Origin: Caldisericum exile_A | Lineage (GTDB): Bacteria > Caldisericota > Caldisericia > Caldisericales > Caldisericaceae | Direction of reading: 5' to 3' | Length of the DNA: 64,000 nt | NCBI RefSeq assembly: GCF_047785965.1 | Contig: NZ_JBLOBF010000006.1 | Span: 1 to 64,000, forward strand | Part shown: positions 44,617 to 52,694 of the stretch, one piece after another | How positions within the stretch are numbered: the first letter of the stretch is position 1 | Layout of the letters: the number at the start of each line of letters is the position of its first letter | Notes under the pieces: model-generated | The model's input: only the letters and a program-made list of their open reading frames with translations | Databases searched by the model: none | What the model was told of the DNA's origin: nothing | Program-made: the position numbers and the translations under genes

Positions 44617-45921
44617 ATGAATACCTGGGAAAAAGTTTTAGAACAACTAAAAGAAATTTTAAGCGTGCCTGCTTTTGAAACATTTATAAGACCTGTGGAA
44701 TTTGTTTCAGAAAGCGATTCTGAAATTACCTTAAAGGCACCTTCCATTTTTGTAAAAGAAATGCTTGAAACAAAATATGCAAGCTTAGTTAACTCAACCT
44801 TAAAAGAGGTAACCGGGAGGAACATTTCCTTAAATATCCTCGTTGAAGAGAAAAAACCAAAAACGCCGCCCGTTATTATTGTAAATAACATTACTCTTAA
44901 TAAGGATTACACATTTGAAGAATTTGTAGTTGGCAGCGGAAATAGGCTCTCTTATGCCGCAGCAAAAGCCGTTGCATCAAATCCGGGAAAGGTGTATAAT
45001 CCTCTCTACATTTATGGAAAAGTTGGTTTGGGTAAAACACACCTTCTTCATGCAATAGGGCATGAACTTATAAGAAACTTTAAGGATATTAAAATCATCT
45101 ACACCACTGCAGAAAAATTTACAAACGAAGTTATCTTTGCAATACAAAATGCACAGAGTAATAGTGATCTTATTGATAGATTCCATAAGAAATACAGAAC
45201 AACAGACGTGCTGCTCATTGACGATATCCAATTTCTTGTGGGAAAAGAGCGAACACAGGAAGAATTTTTCCACACCTTTAACGCCCTCCACGAGGCAGGT
45301 AAGCAAATTGTGATTACCTCCGATGTGCCACCGAAAGAACTTGCAACGCTTGAAGAACGCCTTAGATCTCGTTTTGAATGGGGTCTTATAACGGACATTC
45401 AACCACCTGATTATGAAACAAGGATTGCCATTTTAAGGAAGAAAGCTCAAAAAGAAAATATTACAATTTCGGATGAAGTATTAGCCTATATTGCAAATAA
45501 CATATTTTCAAACATAAGAGAACTCGAAGGTGCTCTTATCAGGCTTGTTGCAAAGGCATCGCTATTAAATGAAAATATCACAGTTGAGTTTGCAAAGAAT
45601 GCACTCTCCGATATTATAAAACAAACTTCAGAACCCATCACCGTTGACAGAATAAAGAAAGTTGTTGCAGAATATTTTAACGTGGATGTTGATAGCCTAT
45701 CTGACAAAAGAAGAACACAAAGCATTGTTCTTCCAAGGCAAATTGCGATGTATCTTACAAGAGAATTTACCGACCTCTCTCTTCCCCAGATTGGAGATGC
45801 CTTTGGTGGGAGAGATCACACAACAGTGATGCACGCATACGCAAAGATAAAAGAGGAAGTAAATAAAACTGAAACAATGCGTGCACTCGTGGACGAAATT
45901 ATAAACAAGTTAAAAGGATAG
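44617..45921 (+). CDS. dnaA: Chromosomal replication initiator protein DnaA
   Basis: 434 residues, all four domains. Domain I covers about 1-80, linker to 95, AAA+ domain has Walker A GKVGLGKT (134-141) and Walker B DVLLIDDIQF, and the C-terminal DNA-binding domain has the signature GGRDHTTVMHAY near 395. DnaA opens the origin at the box cluster that follows the gene. Start chosen by the conserved N terminus (MNTWEKVLEQLKE). Confidence 0.97.
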   Translation: MNTWEKVLEQLKEILSVPAFETFIRPVEFVSESDSEITLKAPSIFVKEMLETKYASLVNSTLKEVTGRNISLNILVEEKKPKTPPVIIVNNITLNKDYTFEEFVVGSGNRLSYAAAKAVASNPGKVYNPLYIYGKVGLGKTHLLHAIGHELIRNFKDIKIIYTTAEKFTNEVIFAIQNAQSNSDLIDRFHKKYRTTDVLLIDDIQFLVGKERTQEEFFHTFNALHEAGKQIVITSDVPPKELATLEERLRSRFEWGLITDIQPPDYETRIAILRKKAQKENITISDEVLAYIANNIFSNIRELEGALIRLVAKASLLNENITVEFAKNALSDIIKQTSEPITVDRIKKVVAEYFNVDVDSLSDKRRTQSIVLPRQIAMYLTREFTDLSLPQIGDAFGGRDHTTVMHAYAKIKEEVNKTETMRALVDEIINKLKG

Positions 45922-45922
45922 G

Positions 45923-46155
45923 TGTGGATAATTGTGCAAAATGTGGATAATTCTGTGGATAAGTGTGGATATATTGTGGATTCTAAGCGAGGTTGTGGAA
46001 AAGTGGAAAACTTAGACAATCTATTAACAGATTTTTACACAAACAGAACTTGCAAATCATATGTTATGTCTATGGTTCTCCACATATTCCACATGCATTA
46101 TTAAGATGATTATGATTTTTTCAATATTTTTTAAATAATTAATAATAAAAGAGAG
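45923..46155. other. Replication origin (oriC) with DnaA-box cluster
   Basis: Three perfect TGTGGATAA boxes stand at 45923-45931, 45942-45950 and 45954-45962. Near matches are TGTGGATAT (45964-45972), TGTGGATTC (45975-45983) and TGTGGAAAA (45994-46002). Opposite-strand copies occur near 46078-46095 (CTCCACATATTCCACATG). An AT-rich block at about 46110-46150 (TTTTTTAAATAATTAATAATAAAA) is a good unwinding element. The place between dnaA and dnaN and the change of gene direction support the call. Confidence 0.9.
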
Positions 46156-46162
46156 GTGAATT

Positions 46163-47266
46163 ATGAGGATAAAGGCAAAGACAAGTGAGCTTACAAAGGC
46201 AGTAAGTAATGTTGGAAAAGTAATTTCAGGTAAATCAGTTGACCTTATTTTAGAAAATATTCTATTAGAGGTAAATAATAAATTGACTCTTACAACTACG
46301 AATCTCGAACAGGCAATGAAATACTCTATTGATGTGGAAGTAGAAGAATTTGGAGAAGAATTAAAAACAATTCTTCCATACGATATTTTACGGGATATTG
46401 TACCAAAATTTAAAGGAGAGTATGTTCAACTTGATATAAAAGAGAAGAAGGCAACAATAAAAGAAGATAGTGGAGAATTTACACTTCATACTTTTAATCC
46501 TGAAGCCTTTGCTGTTATTCCTGAGGTAGAGGGAATTATAAATTTTACACTTACTTTTGGGACACTTAAAGAGCTTATTGAAAATACTATTTTTGCTGCC
46601 GCTAAAAAAGAAGAAAGCAGGCGTGAATTTAAAGGAGTTTACTTTGATATAAAAGATGAATATGTAAATTTAGTTGCGACAGATAGTACTGCACTTGCCT
46701 TAAATAGAATTAATGAGGCAGGACTTCCAAAAACAAGTTTTATTGTACCATGGAAAGCGCTTGATATTTTTATTCATCTTTCCTATGAGAATGAAACCAC
46801 TGTTAAAATAGAAATTGCTGAATCCAATATTAAATTTTCACTTCCAAATCTATCACTTACAAGCCTCTTAATTAACGGACAATTTCCCCAGTATGAAAGT
46901 GTGATTCCACAGGATCCTGAATTTTATGGTAAAGTTGCAAAGAACGTCCTTATGGATGCACTTGATATAATTGAGGTATTTGCAAAGAAGGGTACAGGAA
47001 GAATTATTTTTACATTCACACATGGAAGTCTTATTGTTGAATCAAGTTCATCGGATATAGGACAAGGAAAAAAGATAATCCCTTGTGAAACAAATGCAGA
47101 GGTATCGCTGCAATTCTATGCCGAAAAAATTATTGATGGTATAGAGCATGTAAAAGATGATACAGTATTCTTTGGAATTCAAGGACCACTTCACCCTGTT
47201 TTAGTAAAAGGGGTTGAATCTAACGATTATCTTTATGTGATAATGCCGCAGAAACCAATTGAATGA
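46163..47266 (+). CDS. dnaN: DNA polymerase III beta subunit (sliding clamp)
   Basis: 367 residues in three clamp domains. Clamp-type features include TTTNLEQAMKYSIDVEVEEFGE, TDSTALALNR near 172 and the C-terminal MPQKP ending close to the usual MPMR(L) terminus. The protein forms the ring that holds the polymerase on DNA. A GAGAGGTG ribosome site precedes the ATG. The stop overlaps recF by four bases. Confidence 0.95.
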   Translation: MRIKAKTSELTKAVSNVGKVISGKSVDLILENILLEVNNKLTLTTTNLEQAMKYSIDVEVEEFGEELKTILPYDILRDIVPKFKGEYVQLDIKEKKATIKEDSGEFTLHTFNPEAFAVIPEVEGIINFTLTFGTLKELIENTIFAAAKKEESRREFKGVYFDIKDEYVNLVATDSTALALNRINEAGLPKTSFIVPWKALDIFIHLSYENETTVKIEIAESNIKFSLPNLSLTSLLINGQFPQYESVIPQDPEFYGKVAKNVLMDALDIIEVFAKKGTGRIIFTFTHGSLIVESSSSDIGQGKKIIPCETNAEVSLQFYAEKIIDGIEHVKDDTVFFGIQGPLHPVLVKGVESNDYLYVIMPQKPIE

Positions 47267-48336
47267 TAATCGAAAAATTACTTTTACAAAACTTTAGAAG
47301 ATTTAAAGAAAAAAAATTCAATTTTAGTAACGGCTTCAATATAGTTATTGGAAAAAATGGAAGCGGAAAAACAACTATACTTGAAGCAATATACTTATTA
47401 TCAACAGGAAAAAGTTTTGTAACAAGTGCCGTCCAAAATTGTGTAAATGTAAGTGAGGATTATTTTTTTGTTGAGGGAGTCTTTAATAATGTAAGCAAGT
47501 TAGATCAAAGTCAGAATACCCTTTCAATACTTTTTAGCAAAGATAAGAAGGTAGTACATCTCAATAAAAGAAAAGTTAAGGCGTTTTCTCTGATTATAGG
47601 GAAGTTTCCTGTAATTGTTACAGATTATGCACTTGTTGAGCTCGTTAAAGATGGTCCATCAAAAAGAAGAGATTTTATCAACCATGTTTTAACATTCACC
47701 GATGAGGATTACTATAAGAATATTTTAAAATACTACTCGTTTCTCGAACGAAGAAATGAATATCTTAAAGACGGTAAATTTACAATGGATTTACTGTTAT
47801 TTCTTTCTCACGAACTCTACGATTACGGAATAAAGATTATGGAAAAACGTGAAAAAATAATAAATGACTTCAATGAAAGAATTAGAGATATATTTTATAT
47901 TATTTTTGATAAAAAATCTGAGCTTTCGATTGTATATCGCCCTTCAAAACTTGAAAAATTGCTTGACCCAGATTCTATTACAGAAGAGATAAGAAGAAAG
48001 AGAACTCTTTACGGTATCCATCTTGACGAGATTGAAATTTTTGATGGACAGATTAATTTAAGAGAGTTTGCATCATTGGGAGAGGCTTACAGTATTGGAT
48101 TTATTTTAAAGCTTGTTGAAAGTGAATTAATTGAAAGGTATAAAAGTACTACACCTATACTTCTTCTTGATGACTTTTTTTCTCACCTTGATGAGGTTAA
48201 AAGGGAAAAAATATTGAATTATATAAAGAATAATGAAGTGATACTAACTTCCGTTAGTACTAATGATGTTTCAAAAAGTATTCTCAATAGTGCAAATGTT
48301 ATAATACTTGAGGATGTTCTGAATGAAAATAATTAA
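47263..48336 (+). CDS. recF: DNA replication and repair protein RecF
   Basis: 357 residues. Walker A GKNGSGKTT (about 30-38), the RecF-typical YALVELVKDGPSKRRDFINHVL stretch, the signature-like region LGEAYSIGFILKL and Walker B PILLLDDFFSHLD are present. It loads RecA at single-strand gaps. It lies in the dnaA-dnaN-recF order common in bacteria and overlaps the next gene by 14 bases. Confidence 0.94.
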   Translation: MIIEKLLLQNFRRFKEKKFNFSNGFNIVIGKNGSGKTTILEAIYLLSTGKSFVTSAVQNCVNVSEDYFFVEGVFNNVSKLDQSQNTLSILFSKDKKVVHLNKRKVKAFSLIIGKFPVIVTDYALVELVKDGPSKRRDFINHVLTFTDEDYYKNILKYYSFLERRNEYLKDGKFTMDLLLFLSHELYDYGIKIMEKREKIINDFNERIRDIFYIIFDKKSELSIVYRPSKLEKLLDPDSITEEIRRKRTLYGIHLDEIEIFDGQINLREFASLGEAYSIGFILKLVESELIERYKSTTPILLLDDFFSHLDEVKREKILNYIKNNEVILTSVSTNDVSKSILNSANVIILEDVLNENN

Positions 48337-48913
48337 AAGTGGAATTAATGAATTTCTTGAAAAGAGAGGGCTTCTTAAAAAAATTAAAGGCTTTTATCCC
48401 ATCGTCAAATGGGATGAAATTGTAGGCGAGCAACTTGCTAAGTATACAAAGCCTTTAAAATATCAGGATGGCACTCTTACTATTGGGGTAACTTCCCCAC
48501 TTTTCAAAAGGGAACTTGAAATAATGAAGGATGATTTGATAAGAATGATAAAGGAAAAAAGTGGAGAGGATACGCCTATTCAGTTTTTGAATTTTAGATT
48601 AATTGCAGTTGAAGACGGAAAGCTAAAGGTTAAAAAAAGAGAAACATCAGAAAAAGAAAATATTGAGAGTATTAATGTAGAGTTAGATGAATCTGATTAC
48701 AAGTGGATTGATTCTCTCGTGTTGCATTTTAGAGGTAATAAAAACTTAAAAGAGTCTTTTAGGAATGTTCTTGTTGCTTATAAAATTGCCGAAAAAAGGA
48801 TGGAGAAACTTGGCTATAAAAAGTGTGCTAAGTGTGGCGCACTTTTTAAAGGCCCTGGAAAACTCTGTCCTGTCTGTTTCATAGAAGATAAGAAAAATTT
48901 AAAAAATAAGTAA
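48323..48913 (+). CDS. dciA: DciA-like (DUF721) protein with C-terminal zinc ribbon
   Basis: 196 residues. The N-terminal 100 residues match DUF721/DciA (GFYPIVKWDEIVGEQLAKYTKPLKYQDGTLTIGVTSPLFKRELEIMKDDLI). DciA loads the replicative helicase in bacteria without DnaC. A second part adds a helical region and a zinc-ribbon-like end with Cys168, Cys171, Cys182 and Cys185. Common DciA proteins are shorter and lack the Cys pairs, so the C terminus may add DNA or protein binding. The place beside recF and oriC fits. Confidence 0.85.
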   Translation: MKIIKSGINEFLEKRGLLKKIKGFYPIVKWDEIVGEQLAKYTKPLKYQDGTLTIGVTSPLFKRELEIMKDDLIRMIKEKSGEDTPIQFLNFRLIAVEDGKLKVKKRETSEKENIESINVELDESDYKWIDSLVLHFRGNKNLKESFRNVLVAYKIAEKRMEKLGYKKCAKCGALFKGPGKLCPVCFIEDKKNLKNK

Positions 48914-49021
48914 TTACTCCTTTTTAAAGGTTTTAATGTAAGGAGCATCTAATTATTTGATGAGGATAAGCATCCCTTAAATTTCTTCAAGGGCAAAATT
49001 ATTATTTTAGGAAAGTATTGA

Positions 49022-49332
49022 TGGGGCGGTGTTTTTCCCCCTCAAAATAATTGTCATTCCGAAGTCAATTTTTCCGTGTCATTCCGAAGTGGCGTAGCCA
49101 CGAGGAATCTCCAGTATTAGAAAGGGGGTGCCCCCCCCTTTCTAACTTACCCCCAAATCAAAGTTATTATTTGGGGGAGTATTGAGGGGGTTGTTGCCCC
49201 CTCAAAATGGTTGTCATTCCGAAGTGGCGTAGCCACGAGGAATCTCCGTCGTATGGGTGGAGTTGGAGAGTAAATTTACCTTCTCCATTAAATTGGAGCT
49301 CAGAGGTTGCTTACTCCTCAGGGTGACAAATA
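49022..49332. repeat. Mosaic palindromic intergenic repeat cluster 5
   Basis: Contains the stem-loop ATTCC (49081-49085), GTGGC (49089-49093), GCCAC (49097-49101), GGAAT (49104-49108) and a second full copy near 49215-49245. Blocks of C5-G5 hairpins (CAACAACCCCCTC-type) lie in between. It fills the gap between the convergent dciA and bioY genes. Confidence 0.85.
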
Positions 49333-49423
49333 AAAGAAACAAACCCCTTGATTTACTTCCAAAGCAAAAATCATTATTTATGGGAGTGTTGAGTAAAATT
49401 TATTTTCTTCTCAAAGTGGTTTC

Positions 49424-49990
49424 TTATATTCTTTTTATTGCCTTTGCAAAACCGAAAGATGCAAGAATCTTGATGATGTCGCCAACCATAAATGGGAAGA
49501 AACCAATAGAAAGGATGTACCAAAAGCTTACGCTTCCACTTCTTGATAAAATAACATAAAGCCACAAAAGCCCTGGCACGTAGATCGAAAGATCTGCAAG
49601 AGCAAGTCCCCAAAAAAGCATTTTAGAATTAGAATACTTTCTTGTGAAGAAACCTGCAAGGTATGAAGCAAGTATAAACCCAACGATGTACCCAAAAGTT
49701 CCTGAGTAAACATAGCTTATTCCACTTCCCTTTGCAAATATTCCAATCCCAAGAAGGCCGAATATAAGATAAAGTATTTGTGAAATTGCCCCTTCTTCCT
49801 TTAACACAATTCCCGAAAGAATTACAGCAAATGTTTGCATTGTTATTGGAACAGGTGAAAATGGAAGGAAGATTTTTAATTGAGAAGAAAGAGATGTTAA
49901 AACCACAAAAGTTAGCATTAATACAACTTTACCTAACACACTCAGGCTTAAAATTTTCCTTTCAAACCTTGACAATGCAATAGTTTGCAT
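49424..49990 (-). CDS. bioY: Biotin ECF transporter S component BioY
   Basis: 188 residues with six hydrophobic segments. The BioY pattern FLPFSPVPITMQTFAVILSGIVL is at about 40-62 and YVYSGTFGYIVGFILASYLAG near 93-113. It captures biotin in the membrane. The energy-coupling subunits (EcfA, EcfT) are not in the window, so it either shares a module from elsewhere or works alone. The start follows GGGAGGTAGGAG. Confidence 0.87.
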   Translation of the reverse strand: MQTIALSRFERKILSLSVLGKVVLMLTFVVLTSLSSQLKIFLPFSPVPITMQTFAVILSGIVLKEEGAISQILYLIFGLLGIGIFAKGSGISYVYSGTFGYIVGFILASYLAGFFTRKYSNSKMLFWGLALADLSIYVPGLLWLYVILSRSGSVSFWYILSIGFFPFMVGDIIKILASFGFAKAIKRI

Positions 49991-50115
49991 CTCCTACCTC
50001 CCATAGATTTTTTTAAAAATACGCAAGAATTATACCACAAAAGGAATATTTAAGTCAATACATTTTTAGAAAATTTTTTAGGAAACCTTAAAGCATAATC
50101 CTTCTCAGACCTATC

Positions 50116-51039
50116 TTACCAACCTTTAGCCTCTACAAATTCAAGCCATCCAAATGTATCTTTTCCCTCGTAAACTATTTCTCTAAATTTTTCTATGAGC
50201 ATTTTTGTTATCTTACCAACCTGCCCATTACCGACAGGAATTTTATCTACAGAAACTATTGGTGTTATTTCTGCAGCAGTTCCACAGAAGAAAATTTCAT
50301 CTGCTGCATAGAGCATCTCTCTTGGGAGGTTTTGTTCAAACACAGGGATATTTAAAAGTCCTGCAATTTTAATAATTGAATCTCTTGTTATACCTTTTAA
50401 AATTGAGTTTGTAAGAGATGGTGTATAAAGTGCTCCATCTTTCACAAGGAATATATTCTCACCTGGTCCCTCCGAAATATATCCATATACGTCAAGCATT
50501 ATTGCTTCATCAAAACCATTTAATTCTGCTTCCATCATTGCAAGTTGTGAATTGAGGTAATTTCCCGTTGCCTTAGCAACTGCAGGTATTGTATCTGGTG
50601 CAAATCTTCTATATGAAGAAACGCATACTTTTATTCCTTTTTCTACCTTCTCGTTAAAGAGATTTGGCATTTCGAAGGCTGCAATTGCTGTTTCAATAGG
50701 TGCATGTAATGGATTTGGTGAAATTGGACCAAGTCCCCTATAAACAACAGGTCTTATATATGCACTTTTTAATCCATTTTTAATGAGAAGTTCTTTAGTG
50801 ATGTTTATATAATCCTCAATGCTTTCGCTTGTTTCCATTCGATACATTTTCATTGATTCTTTTAGTCTTTTATAGTGGTCGTACGCTCTGAAAATTGCAG
50901 TGCCCATTTTTGTCTCGTATGCTCTAATACCTTCAAAAACCCCAGAGCCATATTGTATAACATGCGAAAGGATGTGAATCTTAGCCTTGTCCCACTCTAC
51001 AAATTCTCCTTTAAAATAAATGAATTTTGATTCCACCAT
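50116..51039 (-). CDS. ilvE: Branched-chain amino acid aminotransferase
   Basis: 307 residues of fold-type IV PLP enzymes. GSGVFEGIRAYET (31-43), AKATGNYLNSQLAMMEAELNGFDEAIMLD with the Schiff-base Lys in AKATGNY (about 160), SEGPGENIF and the phosphate-binding GKITKMLIEKF region are typical of IlvE. It interconverts branched-chain amino acids and 2-oxoacids in the cytoplasm, and the oxoacids could feed the ferredoxin-dependent oxidoreductases encoded nearby. Confidence 0.92.
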   Translation of the reverse strand: MVESKFIYFKGEFVEWDKAKIHILSHVIQYGSGVFEGIRAYETKMGTAIFRAYDHYKRLKESMKMYRMETSESIEDYINITKELLIKNGLKSAYIRPVVYRGLGPISPNPLHAPIETAIAAFEMPNLFNEKVEKGIKVCVSSYRRFAPDTIPAVAKATGNYLNSQLAMMEAELNGFDEAIMLDVYGYISEGPGENIFLVKDGALYTPSLTNSILKGITRDSIIKIAGLLNIPVFEQNLPREMLYAADEIFFCGTAAEITPIVSVDKIPVGNGQVGKITKMLIEKFREIVYEGKDTFGWLEFVEAKGW

Positions 51040-51140
51040 GCTTAACCTCCTTACATAGAAATTTTATGATTATATTTATTTTTATTGAAATGCAAAATCT
51101 CTTATAATGAAATTAGAAAAACTTTACAAAGGAGAACAGC

Positions 51141-52694
51141 GTGGATATTAGTTCTTTTGCGGTGTTTGTATTTAAGCGAAAAGTTAAGACCTTGAGGGGT
51201 TTTCTTAATGGTGTGTTAAAAGAAGAAAAGAATTTTTTTAAAACCCTTTCATTAAAAAGGTGCGAAACTCTAAAGGATCTCGTCTTGCAAAATGATTTTT
51301 TATTGCGTGCCTTAAAAGCATATGCTGTTTTAGGAAGACAAATAACATTCCCAATAAAATTTGGAGAAAAAGAGTATGTTCTTGAAATTTCTGAATATTC
51401 TTATAAACCATTTTCTATTATTTTTCGACTAATAGAACGGGACATTATAACGATATTTAGGGAAACAAATTACAATTTGCCCGTTGCAACAGTTTTGCTT
51501 GATAATGATTCTAAAATCCTCGATGCAAACCCTCAATTTGAAAGGCTCTTTGGATTTAAAAGAGGGGAAATTATCGGAAAAAATCTCAACGAACTTATTG
51601 TTCCAAAGGATGAAATTCAAGACGGATTTAATCTTGATAAAATTGCAAAAAAAACCGGATATATAAGAGTTGAAAGAGAGCGACTCAATAAATATGGGAA
51701 GAGGATTCCTGTTCTTGTATCTGGTGCACCGTTTAAAATTTTAGGCGATACTATTGGCATAATAGGTGTTTATGAAGATATAAGAGATATAAAAAAGATT
51801 CAACAGGCTCTTTACTACCAAGCAACTCATGATATCCTAACTTCTCTTCCAAATAGATATCTTCTTGAGGATAGGTTTAATATTGAAAAAGCCAGGGCAG
51901 ATAGATCGGGCTCTAAGGTTGCTCTTTTCTTTATTGATATTAATAGGTTTAAAGATATAAACGACACCTACGGGCATGAAATTGGAGATAGGGTTATCAA
52001 ATTTGTTGCAGATAAACTTGTAAAAAGTGTTCGAAAGACTGATTCTGTTGTTCGTTTTGGTGGAGATGAGTTTGTAATAGTATTTGATGAAGTTAAACAG
52101 ATTGAGGATATTGTTTCCATTGCAATAAAGGTTGTTAACGCATTTTCAAAACCTTTTGAAATCGATGGGCTTAGTATTGATGTTGGGATTAATGTTGGTA
52201 TTGCAGTTTATCCAGATGATGGAACAACCCTGGAAGAGCTTTTAAGAAAAGGGGACATAGTAATGTATAATGCAAAAGCCGTGGGCACAAATAACTTTAT
52301 GTTCTACTCTAAAGAGATTGAAGAAAAGCGTCTTAAGGTAATTTCCGATCTAAAGGCAAGGGATATTATGTTTAGACTTGTATTTGATAAATCGCCTCTT
52401 CCACAGATGATAGTTGATGATGAATTCAAAGTTCTTCGTGTAAATGAAGCATTTGTAGATATTTTCAATATTGACTTAAGAAAAATTTATGCAAAAAAAT
52501 TGGAAGAAATAGAAGGTCTGAAACAAGTTGCTAATTGTCTTGAAAATTCTCATAACTCTGAAGTTTTTATCGAAGGTGTAAAGTTTCAAGATAAAGAGTA
52601 TAATTTAAAGTGTAGTATAGTGAGTTTAAAAATCTCGGAAATAAAATACCATCTTATAGTGATTAAGGAGGTGATGTTGAGTGGATCAAAATAA
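51141..52694 (+). CDS. PAS-GGDEF diguanylate cyclase
   Basis: 517 residues without membrane segments. A poorly known N-terminal part (1-115) is followed by a PAS domain (about 115-225, VLLDNDSKILDANPQFERLFGFKRGEIIGK). The GGDEF domain (about 230-395) has an intact FGGDEF near 306-311. The inhibitory RxxD site (RKTD) lies five residues before it, so product feedback is possible. A second PAS-like domain (about 410-510) follows the cyclase. It makes c-di-GMP. It starts at GTG after AAAGGAG. Its stop overlaps the clpB start by 14 bases. Confidence 0.86.
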   Translation: MDISSFAVFVFKRKVKTLRGFLNGVLKEEKNFFKTLSLKRCETLKDLVLQNDFLLRALKAYAVLGRQITFPIKFGEKEYVLEISEYSYKPFSIIFRLIERDIITIFRETNYNLPVATVLLDNDSKILDANPQFERLFGFKRGEIIGKNLNELIVPKDEIQDGFNLDKIAKKTGYIRVERERLNKYGKRIPVLVSGAPFKILGDTIGIIGVYEDIRDIKKIQQALYYQATHDILTSLPNRYLLEDRFNIEKARADRSGSKVALFFIDINRFKDINDTYGHEIGDRVIKFVADKLVKSVRKTDSVVRFGGDEFVIVFDEVKQIEDIVSIAIKVVNAFSKPFEIDGLSIDVGINVGIAVYPDDGTTLEELLRKGDIVMYNAKAVGTNNFMFYSKEIEEKRLKVISDLKARDIMFRLVFDKSPLPQMIVDDEFKVLRVNEAFVDIFNIDLRKIYAKKLEEIEGLKQVANCLENSHNSEVFIEGVKFQDKEYNLKCSIVSLKISEIKYHLIVIKEVMLSGSK

